Shown: one piece after another, positions 16,936 to 25,248 of the stretch | Position numbering within the stretch: the first letter of the stretch is position 1 | How the letters are laid out: each line of letters opens with the position of its first letter | Assembly: GCF_016811915.1 (NCBI RefSeq) | Contig: NZ_CP069127.1 | Coordinates: forward strand, 6,098,501-6,162,500 | Reading direction: 5' to 3' | DNA: 64,000 nucleotides | Origin: Brevibacillus choshinensis | GTDB taxonomy: Bacteria > Bacillota > Bacilli > Brevibacillales > Brevibacillaceae | Program-made: the position numbers and the translations under genes | The notes under the pieces: generated by a model | Databases searched by the model: none | What the model saw: only the letters and a program-made list of their open reading frames with translations | What the model was told of the DNA's origin: nothing

Positions 16936-17683
16936 AGCGGTTTTGCGCAAAGTAGTCCTGAATCGTCGCTTTCATTCCTGCCAGGTTGGCAGCAAACTGC
17001 TTGTGTCGATGCCTGTTCGCCCCTGAGGGATGGGGAAATCCCCAAAGGCACCTTTGTTTTTCCAGCTTGCCTTCTTGCTCCAATACCTGAAGAACGCTCT
17101 CCACACCCTTTCCCAGTGGAATCAAAAGCGCCCGCTCCCATATGGGCAGCTCTTCCTGCATGAAGCCCATCGCAGCATCCGCGAGAGATGGGGTGGTCAG
17201 CAGTCCCGGATCGTTCCCATTGTAATTTTGTCCGTTCACAAATACCGGAAAACGCAGCAAAGAGGTCGTATGAAGCAAATCGCGATGCTCTTGAAACAAT
17301 TCCTGGCAGGAGGAAATCCCCAAATGCCTGTGCAGCTCGAGCGTATCCAGAAAGTCGATCAGATTGGCTCTCATGCTTCCCACAAAGCTGGCAGCATGCT
17401 TGGCATTTCGGCATACTTCCTCGTCTGAAAGTCCTGCTTCAAGACTTCGTTTAGCCGCTTGCATCGCGATCCTCATTTGATTCCAGCCTGGCGTAATCCC
17501 TAGGATAATCACCTTCGCCGACGGGAGAGCGTACTCGTTGTGAGGCGCATAGTACGTCTCCAGCCTGCCGTCACGCGCCATGAGAAAATCATCGATGAGC
17601 AAGTCTGCTTTCGTGAGTGTCGCATCGGTTGGGAGCGACAAGATGGCATGTTTGTATCGTTCGAGATGGGTAGAGATGAGCAT
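16934..17683 (-). CDS. Uracil-DNA glycosylase superfamily-like protein
   Basis: 249 residues. Two elements place it in the UDG superfamily: an early glycine/proline loop GITPGWNQ (residues 62-69), like motif A (GxxPGxxE/N), and a late HPSGANR (about 218-224), like the motif B loop that inserts into DNA. The catalytic Asp/Glu of classical UDGs is not evident: the motif-A loop ends in Asn-Gln. The enzyme could be a family with altered specificity or an inactive relative. It is transcribed just behind topoisomerase III (18 bases gap), a DNA-metabolism context. Neither excision activity nor substrate can be claimed from sequence. Confidence 0.7.
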   Translation of the reverse strand: MLISTHLERYKHAILSLPTDATLTKADLLIDDFLMARDGRLETYYAPHNEYALPSAKVIILGITPGWNQMRIAMQAAKRSLEAGLSDEEVCRNAKHAASFVGSMRANLIDFLDTLELHRHLGISSCQELFQEHRDLLHTTSLLRFPVFVNGQNYNGNDPGLLTTPSLADAAMGFMQEELPIWERALLIPLGKGVESVLQVLEQEGKLEKQRCLWGFPHPSGANRHRHKQFAANLAGMKATIQDYFAQNR

Positions 17684-17701
17684 GGGAGGGGCGATTCACT
17701 C

Positions 17702-19903
17702 CTACTCGTCGAATTTGAACTTGGAGAGTGCATCCGCCAAAGCTGAGTTGATCCCCTCGGACGCATCCTTATCCTGTCCCTTCAAATACTTGGCGACCTC
17801 TTTTTTGGAGACCTTGCTGCCCTTTTCCTTCTCTCTGCGTTCCTGGAACGTAGACAGCTTTTCCCGATGTCCGCATACGCATGCAAAGGTCTGCTTTTCT
17901 CCTTCGCCGCGCAGTTCCAGCCTTTTGTGACATTGCGGGCATCTGGCGTTCGTCTGCTTGGAAATGCCTTTCCGATAGCCGCACTCCCGATCTTGGCAGA
18001 CCAGCATCTTGCCGCGTTTGCCGTTTACCTCCAGCAAAAACTTGTTGCACTCCGGGCATCTGGTTCGGGTCAGGTTGTCGTGGCGGAAGGTCTGCTCGCT
18101 GTTTTTAATCTGTTGGACGACCGTTTTCGCGTAGTTTTTCATTTCGCCGATAAACGCCTGCTTGCTGAGGCTCCCTTTGGCGATCGCCCCGAGCTTCGTC
18201 TCCCACTGGGCGGTCAGCGTCGGCGACTGCATCTCATCCGGTACGAGCTCCAGCAGCTGCTTTCCTTTTGCTGTCACGTAGATGTGCTTTCCTCGCTTTT
18301 CAAACAGGAAGCTGTTGAACAGTTTCTCGATTACATCGGCACGGGTCGCCACTGTCCCGAGCCCGCCCGTCTCTCCGATGGTTTTGATCAGCTCTTTGCT
18401 TTCACCCGCCATATATTTCGCCGGGTTTTCCATCGCGCTCAGCAGTGCCGCTTCGGTAAAAGGCTCCGGTGGCTTGGTCTCCCCCTTGGTTTGGGATACG
18501 TTGCCTATGCGCAGGCGATCGCCCTTTGAAATCGAAGGCAAGAGCTGTTCTGCTACGCCATCCTTGGCCTCCTCGTCCTCCACATCGTGGTCGTAAACCT
18601 CTTTCCAGCCTTTCGCGAGGACGGTTTTCCCTCTGGCGATGAACAGCTCCTGACCTATTTTCGCCTGAATGGTGGTTTGTTCATATTCAAAAGCCGGGAA
18701 CAGCACGGCGAGGAAGCGTTTCACCACGAGATCAAAAATCTTTCGCTCCTTGTCGCTGAGGTCGGTCAAAAGCACGGATTGCTCGGTCGGAATAATCGCA
18801 TGGTGATCTGACACCTTGCTGTCATCGACGAAGGCTTTGTTTCCTTTGATCGGCGCACGCAGAAGCTTTGCGGCAAATGGAGCGTACGGCTTCATCTGCA
18901 CGGCTTTGACTCGATCCGGCAGCGTCTCCACGATGTCAGAAGAAAGGTAGCGGGAATCGGTCCGCGGGTAGGTGACCACCTTGTGATGTTCATAAAGCCC
19001 CTGCATGATGGAAAGCGTTTCTTTTGCGGAAAAGCCAAACAGCTTGTTGGCATCACGCTGCAGCTCCGTCAGATCGTACAGCTGCGGAGCAAAGCTCTTC
19101 TTGTGCGCCTTGGTCACCTCGATGACTTCGGCCGCGGTCTCTCTTTTCAGCGATGCCAGCAGCTGATCGGCTTTTTCCTGGGAAAAGGTCCGGATCTCCT
19201 TTGTACGCTGATCCTGCCATTGGAGCTGGATGTGCCCCTCGACCACTGCGGTTAATCCGTAGAAAGGCCGTGGCGTAAACTGACGAATCTCCTCCTCCCG
19301 CTTCGCAACGATCGCGAGCGTCGGCGTCTGTACGCGACCGCAGGACAGCTGGGCATTGTATTTGCAGGTCAGGGCACGCGTGGCATTGATCCCTACCAGC
19401 CAGTCTGCCTCTGCACGGGCAGCAGCGGAGGCAAACAGATTTTCATACGCCTTGCCGTCCTTTAGATTACGGAAGCCGTCCCGTATCGCTTTGTCCGTGA
19501 CGGAGGAAATCCAGAGACGCTTGATCGGCTTGTTTACGTGCGCCATCTCAATAATCCACCGGGCGACCAGCTCTCCCTCACGTCCAGCATCTGTGGCAAT
19601 CACGATATCCTTTACATCATTTCGCTTCATTTGCTGTTTCACGTTCTGAAACTGCTTGTTGCTCTCCCTGATGACCACCAGCTTCAACGGAGACGGCATG
19701 ATCGGCAAATCCTCGATTTTCCACGAGCTGAATTGCTGTCCGTAACCTTCAGGATCAGCAAGGGTCACCAGATGCCCCAAGGCCCACGTCACGATATATG
19801 TATCTCCTTCGAAATATCCGTTTCCTTTTTTCTGGCACTGCAAGACACGCGCGATGTCTCTTCCCACAGAAGGCTTTTCGGCCAGTACAAGTGTTTTACT
19901 CAT
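17702..19903 (-). CDS. topB: DNA topoisomerase III
   Basis: A type IA topoisomerase that passes single strands and resolves replication and recombination intermediates. ATG 19903 (MSKTLVLAEKPSVG, ribosome site aaaggat 8 bases upstream) is preferred to the far end of the open frame. This gives 733 residues, near the 727 of B. subtilis TopB. The Toprim domain shows the glutamate in LAEKPSVGRDIA and IATDAGREGELVARW. The catalytic tyrosine lies in VTYPRTDSRYLSSD. The C-terminus carries two zinc ribbons, CPECN...CQDRECGY and CPQCH...CVCG, the latter lacking one of the usual spacings. A UDG-like gene follows after 18 bases. Confidence 0.95.
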   Translation of the reverse strand: MSKTLVLAEKPSVGRDIARVLQCQKKGNGYFEGDTYIVTWALGHLVTLADPEGYGQQFSSWKIEDLPIMPSPLKLVVIRESNKQFQNVKQQMKRNDVKDIVIATDAGREGELVARWIIEMAHVNKPIKRLWISSVTDKAIRDGFRNLKDGKAYENLFASAAARAEADWLVGINATRALTCKYNAQLSCGRVQTPTLAIVAKREEEIRQFTPRPFYGLTAVVEGHIQLQWQDQRTKEIRTFSQEKADQLLASLKRETAAEVIEVTKAHKKSFAPQLYDLTELQRDANKLFGFSAKETLSIMQGLYEHHKVVTYPRTDSRYLSSDIVETLPDRVKAVQMKPYAPFAAKLLRAPIKGNKAFVDDSKVSDHHAIIPTEQSVLLTDLSDKERKIFDLVVKRFLAVLFPAFEYEQTTIQAKIGQELFIARGKTVLAKGWKEVYDHDVEDEEAKDGVAEQLLPSISKGDRLRIGNVSQTKGETKPPEPFTEAALLSAMENPAKYMAGESKELIKTIGETGGLGTVATRADVIEKLFNSFLFEKRGKHIYVTAKGKQLLELVPDEMQSPTLTAQWETKLGAIAKGSLSKQAFIGEMKNYAKTVVQQIKNSEQTFRHDNLTRTRCPECNKFLLEVNGKRGKMLVCQDRECGYRKGISKQTNARCPQCHKRLELRGEGEKQTFACVCGHREKLSTFQERREKEKGSKVSKKEVAKYLKGQDKDASEGINSALADALSKFKFDE

Positions 19904-20009
19904 GCATGACATCCTTTCGAACCAACTAACTTTCCATAGTTCCATTCTAAACAAAAAAGGAGGGAAGGGGGTAATCAATGGGCAAGAAAAAACGCAATCC
20001 CCTGCGGGA

Positions 20010-20591
20010 CTACGTTTTTACCTTGCGATGACGATAGCTTGTGCTCCCTGTTTGCTGGCTTGCTGTGGAGAACAGAATGGGTGTGCGGTTGATCCTATTT
20101 CGGAGTACATCACGAAACACGAATGCAGCCACCCTATTGAAATTACGGAACAGATCCGACAGATCATCATTGAAGAACTGAATCACTCGGGCCTTGAACA
20201 CGGGGAAGACGGCCGTAAAGCTGATGGACGACCTGACAACGGCAAAGTTGAACAATCGATTGGTACGAAACGCAATTCGATAGAGATTTGCGATTTCACG
20301 AGGCGAAAGGGACCGCGTAATAGGCAGTACCCTATTTCCTTCCATATTTCTGACCCTCACTAGGATACGAATATTCCCGATTCGCCTCGACCGTACCAAC
20401 AGCGTAGCCAGAGCCCTCGCTTTTTGCCTGCCTTGAACACGGATCGTGATGAGAAAGTCACCACTTGCCAACTCACGCAAAGGATCTACACGAACCAACG
20501 GGTCATCGCCAATAGAGAATTTTATTTCGTTAAAAAAGGTGAATTCTGGTGGCGATAATCGAATTTTGGCTTTCTTGTGGGGAGTAGCCAT
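20010..20591 (-). CDS. Conserved basic hypothetical protein
   Basis: 193 residues from ATG 20591 (agagg 10 bases upstream); a longer start at 20615 is possible. I do not recognise a named family. Related proteins with the FNEIKFSIGDDPLVRV segment are recalled from Bacillales without known function. The product is very basic (many Arg/Lys), lacks a signal peptide, and alternates short beta-like segments (DFLITIRV, NIRILVRV) with a C-terminal part containing VIQFFNDDLSDLFRNFNRVAAFVFRDVLRN. An antisense open frame at 19854-20363 is judged a shadow. The gene is monocistronic, between topB and an SRPBCC gene. Confidence 0.65.
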   Translation of the reverse strand: MATPHKKAKIRLSPPEFTFFNEIKFSIGDDPLVRVDPLRELASGDFLITIRVQGRQKARALATLLVRSRRIGNIRILVRVRNMEGNRVLPITRSLSPREIANLYRIAFRTNRLFNFAVVRSSISFTAVFPVFKARVIQFFNDDLSDLFRNFNRVAAFVFRDVLRNRINRTPILFSTASQQTGSTSYRHRKVKT

Positions 20592-20804
20592 GCTGCATCT
20601 GCCTCTTTTCGTCACTTCTTCTAGATTTGCTCTATTCTATTGGTTTCCGAAACGATTCGTAACCGTACATGCCTATGAAGAATGCCCGTTTTCCACCACC
20701 ACAGCGTTTCACTTGTCGCGTTTTTACAAGACGTACCTCCTTTTTTCTTCTATGATGGAAAAAGGTTACAATGATGATTGAATGGATGAAAAGGAGGACT
20801 ACCT

Positions 20805-21254
20805 ATGGAACTCACGTATGTCACTTATATCGGGGCCAAGCCAGAGGAAGTGTGGAATGCCCTCATATCGCCGGAAGGCACAAAAGCGATCTTTTTCGGG
20901 ACCGTTTTGCAATCGACATTTGAGATTGGTGCCCCTTATGAATATGTAGGTCCCGGAGCGGCTGGCGAAGAAACGGTTCACGTCTATGGCAAGATTCTTG
21001 CTTTTGAGCCGTATCGATTCATGAGCTATACCGAGCATCCCGGACCAGCTTACAACGAAAGACATGCCGAACTTGAAACAAGAGTCTCTGTCACCCTCGA
21101 AACCGTAGGCAGCTGCACGAGATTAACGCTGGTGAATGACCAATGGCCAGCCGATCACCCTTCCTACGAACGGACGAAGGACAGCTGGCCTTACATCATG
21201 AGCAGCATCAAAACCTACGTGGAAACAGGAAAGACGCTGGATTACGGCTGGTGA
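20805..21254 (+). CDS. SRPBCC/AHSA1-domain protein
   Basis: A 149-residue START-like fold protein of the AHSA1 (activator of Hsp90 ATPase-like) type. It opens with YVTYIGAKPEEVWNALISPEGTKAIFFG, the standard first strand and helix. A strand pair (ETVHVYGKILAFEPYRFMSYTEHP) and a C-terminal long helix near WPYIMSSIKTYVETGK follow. The ligand in its hydrophobic cavity is unknown. A strong ribosome site (aaggagga) precedes ATG 20805. Its stop codon overlaps the ATG of the next gene (TGATG), so the two are translationally coupled. Confidence 0.88.
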   Translation: MELTYVTYIGAKPEEVWNALISPEGTKAIFFGTVLQSTFEIGAPYEYVGPGAAGEETVHVYGKILAFEPYRFMSYTEHPGPAYNERHAELETRVSVTLETVGSCTRLTLVNDQWPADHPSYERTKDSWPYIMSSIKTYVETGKTLDYGW

Positions 21255-21838
21255 TGGGCGTGGATAGTGAGAGTAGGAACAAAATCTACGTCGCACTGCT
21301 GCGAGGAATCAACGTAGGCGGCAAAAACAAAATCAAGATGGCCGAGCTGCGGGAGGCGCTGGAGAGGATCGGGCTGAGCCAGGTGAAGACGTACATCCAG
21401 AGTGGAAATGTGCTCTTTGCATCACCAGACGACGAGTCTTCCCTCCGAAAGCGGATAGAGCAGGAGATCGCCGCGGTCTTCGGAATCACTCTCACTGTCG
21501 TTTTGAGAACAGCTGAGGAAATGGAGCACATCGTCGACGATTGCCCCTTCTCGCCTGAGCTGATCGCAGAGGCAGCAGCCACATGTGTAGGAGAAAGCCA
21601 CTATGTCGCTCTCCTGCCAGACGCCCCGCCGCCATCCGGAATCGAGAAGCTGGCGGCGGCCAATAACGGGGACGACGAGTACCGCATCGTGGGCCGTGAT
21701 GTGTACCTTTTGTTCCGTCACAGTGTTCGTGATGCCAAGCTTTCCGCCAATCTGCAAAAGCTCGGCGTTCCTGCAACGGTGCGCAACTGGAATACGATGA
21801 ACAAGCTCGTGGAGATGGCAAAAGAGCTGCGAGAATAA
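21254..21838 (+). CDS. DUF1697 family protein
   Basis: I take ATG 21254, which overlaps the TGA of the SRPBCC gene, giving 194 residues; the open frame runs further upstream inside that gene. The family signature IYVALLRGINVGGKNKIKMAEL is at residues about 9-30, and YIQSGNVLF follows at about 46-54. DUF1697 proteins have a ferredoxin-like repeat and no assigned biochemical role. Its coupling to an SRPBCC gene is the only context clue. A bidirectional terminator follows. Confidence 0.88.
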   Translation: MGVDSESRNKIYVALLRGINVGGKNKIKMAELREALERIGLSQVKTYIQSGNVLFASPDDESSLRKRIEQEIAAVFGITLTVVLRTAEEMEHIVDDCPFSPELIAEAAATCVGESHYVALLPDAPPPSGIEKLAAANNGDDEYRIVGRDVYLLFRHSVRDAKLSANLQKLGVPATVRNWNTMNKLVEMAKELRE

Positions 21839-21843
21839 AGAAA

Positions 21844-21891
21844 AAGGAGGCAGTCCCATGCTGAATGCGGGGGCTTCCTCCTTGTTTTTTT
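21844..21891. terminator. Bidirectional terminator between DUF1697 and GNAT genes
   Basis: aaggaggcagtccc pairs with gggggcttcctcctt and is followed on plus by gttttttt. On the minus strand the stem is followed by tttttcttt. The plus-strand T-run abuts the stop codon of the convergent gene. Confidence 0.85.
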
Positions 21892-22456
21892 ATCTCTGGT
21901 TAAATCGTTCCTTCGTCAATACGTAAAGCAGCTCGCCGTTGCAATCTTCATCCTCCCCGGTCAAGCCCTGCAGCTCGCGCTCAAAGGCAAAGCCCAGCTT
22001 CTCAAAGATTTTCAACGACGCTTTGTTCCGCGGATCAGCCTTGGCATACAATCGATCCAGTCCGATGACTTCGAACGTGTATGCCGTCAGCGCTTTCGCT
22101 GCCTCACTGGCGTAGCCTTTCCCCCAATCCTTTCGACCGATCAGATAATAGAGCTCTTTTTCTGGCGCCATAAAGTCAAGGACGCCTACACCGCACCAAC
22201 CGATGAAAGCACCTGTCTCTTTGCTGAAAATCGCAAACGAGTACTTGAACGGCTGATCAAAAGGCGTCTGATAGCTGTCTATCAACCATTTGAAAAGCCT
22301 TTGGTAGCTTTCCAGCGGCATGACGCCAAAATGCAGGTAGGTGAACAGCTCTGGATCTTGCATCAATTCAAAGGATTCCATCAAATCGCTTTCGACGTAA
22401 GGGCGGATAATGAGGCGTTCTGTTGTAAGGCTCATCGCGGATAAAGCTGTATTCAT
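21890..22456 (-). CDS. GNAT family N-acetyltransferase (RimJ/RimL-like)
   Basis: 188 residues. It begins with the typical TERLIIRPYVESDLMESFELMQDPE element. It contains the strand ETGAFIGWCGVGVLDF, the acetyl-CoA loop GRKDWGKGYASEAAKALTAYTFE (residues about 113-135), and the C-terminal ADPRNKASLKIFEKLGF. This pattern fits the Acetyltransf_3 subgroup acting on protein N-termini, amino acids or antibiotics; the acceptor is unknown. A strong ribosome site (taggagga) precedes ATG 22456. It is monocistronic. Confidence 0.9.
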   Translation of the reverse strand: MNTALSAMSLTTERLIIRPYVESDLMESFELMQDPELFTYLHFGVMPLESYQRLFKWLIDSYQTPFDQPFKYSFAIFSKETGAFIGWCGVGVLDFMAPEKELYYLIGRKDWGKGYASEAAKALTAYTFEVIGLDRLYAKADPRNKASLKIFEKLGFAFERELQGLTGEDEDCNGELLYVLTKERFNQR

Positions 22457-22595
22457 AGGGTATTCCTCCTAGTCTGTGGATGTTAGGCTTTTGGCAGACT
22501 AGCAGTGGAAACTGGCATCGTGATCCCTCGCCTTCCAATTATTACAATCAGTATAGAGGGACTCCAACTCAGAAAACAAGACAAACCTTTCGATA

Positions 22596-22631
22596 AGAAA
22601 AAGGCCACTCCTGCGATCGAAGCGGCTTCTT
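22596..22631 (-). terminator. Terminator after the yjdM-like gene
   Basis: On the minus strand GCCGCT pairs with AGTGGC (one G-U) and is followed by CTTTTTCTT. It lies 12 bases past the stop at 22643. Confidence 0.75.
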
Positions 22632-22642
22632 GAAAGTACTTT

Positions 22643-22984
22643 CTACACCTTTTTCACAAACTCGGATTTCAGCTTCATGGCGCCAAATCCATCGATCTTG
22701 CAATCAATATCATGGTCGCCTTCCACCAAACGGATATTTTTCACGCGAGTCCCTATTTTTAATACGGACGAGCTTCCCTTCACCTTCAGATCCTTGATGA
22801 CGGTCACGGTGTCCCCATCTTTCAGGATATTTCCATTGGCATCTTTGACGATCTTCTGCTCTTCCCCGCTGTCGGCTCCCGCTTCTGGCGACCATTCATG
22901 GCTGCATTCCGGGCAGACCAGATTGGCACCATCCTCGTACGTGTATTCCGATTTGCATTTCGGGCAATTTGGCAAAGTAGACAT
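22643..22984 (-). CDS. YjdM/PhnA-family zinc-ribbon protein
   Basis: 113 residues. An N-terminal zinc ribbon, CPKC (about 7-10) and CPEC (about 24-27), is joined to a small SH3-like beta domain carrying VKDANGNILKDGDTVTVIKDLKVKGSSSVLKIGTRV and ending in DHDIDCKIDGFGAMKLKSEFVKK. This is the PhnA/YjdM (alkylphosphonate utilisation-named) family. Despite the name there is no phn gene nearby, and the family is now regarded as not required for phosphonate breakdown. It is monocistronic. Confidence 0.92.
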   Translation of the reverse strand: MSTLPNCPKCKSEYTYEDGANLVCPECSHEWSPEAGADSGEEQKIVKDANGNILKDGDTVTVIKDLKVKGSSSVLKIGTRVKNIRLVEGDHDIDCKIDGFGAMKLKSEFVKKV

Positions 22985-23079
22985 GTTTTTGTTCCCCTTC
23001 TAGGTTAGATACTTGTTTCTCTCTTTGCCATTGTAACGCATAGACACCCTAATCGTCAGACTGCCTATTTTTTATTTGT

Positions 23080-23110
23080 CGAATATGCCACTTGCTTAAC
23101 GTACATATTA
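23080..23110 (+). promoter_or_regulatory. Forespore (sigma-G-type) promoter of sspH
   Basis: CGAATA at 23080-23085, an 18-base spacer and CATATTA at 23104-23110 match the sigma-G pattern (TGAATA, CATACTA) closely. The position, about 30 bases before the sspH start, and the gene product both support it. Confidence 0.7.
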
Positions 23111-23141
23111 CGTTTGTTAGGAATGACAAGGGGGTATTCGA

Positions 23142-23324
23142 ATGAACAAACAACGGGCAAAAGAGATCGCCGCATCACCCGTCATGGCCAATGTTACTTG
23201 CGACGGAGTTCCTGTCTATATTCAGCATGTCGATGAGGAATCGGAAATGGCTAGAATCTATCCGCTCAATCAACCGGAAAACGAACAAAGCGTGCCGGTG
23301 GACAGCTTACGAGAACATCATTAA
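23142..23324 (+). CDS. sspH: Small acid-soluble spore protein, H type
   Basis: A 60-residue SASP of the SspH family, a forespore-made minor protein of the spore core. The sequence follows the family from MNKQRAKEIAASP through NVTCDGVPVYIQHVDEE to the C-terminal VPVDSL. SspH proteins are not alpha/beta-type DNA binders; their role in the spore is unclear. A ribosome site (aaggggg) and a sigma-G-like promoter precede ATG 23142. The gene confirms that the host is a spore former. Confidence 0.95.
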   Translation: MNKQRAKEIAASPVMANVTCDGVPVYIQHVDEESEMARIYPLNQPENEQSVPVDSLREHH

Positions 23325-23362
23325 GTTTGGTCTGTTCCCATCATCATGCCCCACACTATTCA

Positions 23363-23404
23363 GGGACTCCCTGCTTGTACAATCTCGTTCAAGCGGCGAG
23401 TCCC
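23363..23404. repeat. Long inverted repeat (hairpin) between sspH and the parR-like gene
   Basis: gggactccctgcttg (23363-23377) and caagcggcgagtccc (23390-23404) pair over 15 positions with one mismatch and one wobble, around a 12-base loop. No T-run follows on plus (ctctatgtgttctc). It may be a weak terminator for sspH or a structural element of the adjoining par-like locus. Confidence 0.6.
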
Positions 23405-23487
23405 CTCTATGTGTTCTCTTCTATTGTTCTTGCTGGCTTCCTCACTGAGGTCCCACTCGGCATGTCGTACTGGGCCATTCTTTCTAG

Positions 23488-23502
23488 CACCAAGCATTAC
23501 TC
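23488..23502 (+). repeat. parC-like repeat copy 1
   Basis: CACCAAGCATTACTC. The same 15-mer with one change recurs exactly 60 bp downstream, and a related inverted copy lies before the parM-like gene. It is a candidate binding site for the ParR-like protein (inference). Confidence 0.5.
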
Positions 23503-23547
23503 TCTCGTAGAATTTTGCGCAAACGCTTGCCGCCCATGGCTCAGTAA

Positions 23548-23562
23548 CACCAGGCATTACTC
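23548..23562 (+). repeat. parC-like repeat copy 2
   Basis: CACCAGGCATTACTC, 14/15 identical to copy 1 and 60 bp from it. Weaker similarity extends about 12 bases on the 5' side. Confidence 0.5.
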
Positions 23563-23589
23563 CGAATTTCTTTGTACGGCTTCGAGCCT

Positions 23590-23961
23590 TCAGGTCCAGG
23601 ATTCGATATCATCATCATCGATGTCATCTTCGGCAGGATGCTGCTCTCGCTCCTTGCTCGCCGCAGCTTCTTCATGTGCACGAGATTCTGCTGGTACGTA
23701 ATTGGCGGATTGGCCAGCTCTCGTATCCACCATTCCAATCTCGTGCCACATGGCAGCAGCTCCCCCGATCGAAACTGCCCTTTCTGCCGGGATGTATTTT
23801 TGCAAATTCCGGATGCCGTTTGCCGCTACTTCATTTTCAATCAAATAACGAATCGAATCCATCAAATTGGTTTGACTATTGATCCAATCCAAAACGAGCG
23901 GGGATTCATTCTTCTTGGTTTTCATGCTGATGTTGTCCCCTGGCTTTTTAGGCTTTTTCAT
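23590..23961 (-). CDS. ParR-like small adaptor protein
   Basis: 123 residues, ATG 23961 with ggagggggag upstream. Residues about 18-52 (ESPLVLDWINSQTNLMDSIRYL, then IENEVAANGIRNLQKYIPAER) look like a beta strand followed by two helices of a ribbon-helix-helix fold, as in ParR/CopG-type DNA-binding proteins. The C-terminus is a charged tail ending in a run of aspartates (DDIDDDDIESW). Acidic tails of ParR proteins contact the ParM filament. It lies 41 bases downstream of a ParM-like actin gene on the same strand, the standard parMR order. Two GCATTAC repeats lie just beyond its end. DNA binding and filament binding are inferred. Confidence 0.65.
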   Translation of the reverse strand: MKKPKKPGDNISMKTKKNESPLVLDWINSQTNLMDSIRYLIENEVAANGIRNLQKYIPAERAVSIGGAAAMWHEIGMVDTRAGQSANYVPAESRAHEEAAASKEREQHPAEDDIDDDDIESWT

Positions 23962-24002
23962 GACGCTCTCCCCCCTCCATGCCTCGTTTTGGCAGCTTCA
24001 GG

Positions 24003-25199
24003 CTACACCGCTTGTTTCGCCCTTTCCTTGAGAGCTTCGTAAATTTTGCCCCGTACAAAAGCATCCAGACCCTTTGCATTCATCGTGACGGCATACTGCG
24101 GCGGGATGTACAGCAGCTTGATTTCCCTCTCTTCGCACAGCTCCTTCAGCATGGGATGCAGGATGGAACGCATCAGGATACTTCCCCCGCCATACACACA
24201 AATCACGTCAATTTCGTTTCTCGCTTTGGTGAGCTGCTTGCGGATGTTGGTAATGATCTGTTTCGCTTGTCCTTCGAGCGGCCTGCGCAGCGTTTTAATC
24301 GCCTTTGCATGGTACTTGTGGGTTGGATTTTTGATGACGTCGCTAAAAAATTGTCTAGGGCTGTCTGGCAGATGAATCAAGCCATTGAATTCATTCAACG
24401 CTTCCTCAATGGCATAGCCCGCGCCGTGATTGCTTCCATGGACAAATTGACGCAAGAGCTTGTTGCCTTCCGTAATCGGGTACTCCGTGGATCCATCTCC
24501 GATATCCGTGTGCAGGATCCGTTTATCCTTAAAATAGCTGCCGTTGAAATTGCCCTGCAGCTCATAGCTATTTGCAAACTCGTCAAAGATATCCCCTTCT
24601 CGCCAATTCCCTTCTTCATCTTTTTGAAGGGCAAAGGTCACCGGGGTTGCCTCCGGTACTACTTTTGCATAATCAAATACGACCTTCACCGTCACCCGCA
24701 GCTTTCCCAGGTGAACGGTCACATAATGGGGACCCACCGTGAATTTCCGCTCAAACTTCGCGGATGCTTCGTCCGTATGCTGTGTGATCGGGAGCGCTGT
24801 TGCCATGTCCACCTGCACTTCGATCATTTCAGGAATGCCCTTGTCTTCTTCAAACGCTTTTTGCACCGCGACCGACGCGATCTGCCCCAGCGTATTGACG
24901 ATCGGCAAATCGACATCGTATTTGTAATCTAGTCCCACTTGCATGGCATCCAATAACTCTCCGCTATCTAATGCAAACTTTCCGATGTAATACATCCCAG
25001 GTCGTGCAGAAGGTGAATCGATGGTGACAATCAGTTGATCCTGGAGATTTTTCACGATGCCTTCCGGAGCTTGTTCTTCGCTCCAAGGAAGCTCATCGAC
25101 CGCACAATTCACATTTGGCTGCTGGATCAGTTTTCCGTCAACGAAAATATCATGCTCGCTATTGCCATTGTCGTTCCCCACAAAAAAGTGAAATTGCAT
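24003..25199 (-). CDS. ParM/StbA-like bacterial actin, chromosomal
   Basis: I use ATG 25199, with ggggaggaatt upstream, giving 398 residues; the open frame extends to 25259. The protein has the actin ATPase fold: phosphate-1 loop VGNDNGNSEHDI (residues 7-18), a mid-protein strand with MATALPITQ, phosphate-2 loop HTDIGDGSTEY (230-240), and adenosine motif VYGGGSILM (335-343) near the C-terminus. ParM-type proteins form dynamic filaments that push plasmids apart. Here the gene sits on what looks like a chromosome, between sspH and a luciferase-like monooxygenase, with a ParR-like gene downstream. It may be a domesticated plasmid system or have a cellular role. A TATAAT box and a GCATTAC repeat precede it. 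Confidence 0.85.
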   Translation of the reverse strand: MQFHFFVGNDNGNSEHDIFVDGKLIQQPNVNCAVDELPWSEEQAPEGIVKNLQDQLIVTIDSPSARPGMYYIGKFALDSGELLDAMQVGLDYKYDVDLPIVNTLGQIASVAVQKAFEEDKGIPEMIEVQVDMATALPITQHTDEASAKFERKFTVGPHYVTVHLGKLRVTVKVVFDYAKVVPEATPVTFALQKDEEGNWREGDIFDEFANSYELQGNFNGSYFKDKRILHTDIGDGSTEYPITEGNKLLRQFVHGSNHGAGYAIEEALNEFNGLIHLPDSPRQFFSDVIKNPTHKYHAKAIKTLRRPLEGQAKQIITNIRKQLTKARNEIDVICVYGGGSILMRSILHPMLKELCEEREIKLLYIPPQYAVTMNAKGLDAFVRGKIYEALKERAKQAV

Positions 25200-25248
25200 A
25201 CGTAATTCCTCCCCTTGGGTTTTTTTCATTGGACGTAGCCTAAGCCTC

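Noticed and set aside
19854..20363. 169-codon plus-strand open frame over the basic hypothetical gene
   Set aside because: It has no ribosome site and an unlikely composition; the minus-strand frame has a better start and family feel.
22643..22984. Phosphonate metabolism locus because of the PhnA name
   Set aside because: No phn genes nearby, and PhnA/YjdM is not required for phosphonate use in known cases.
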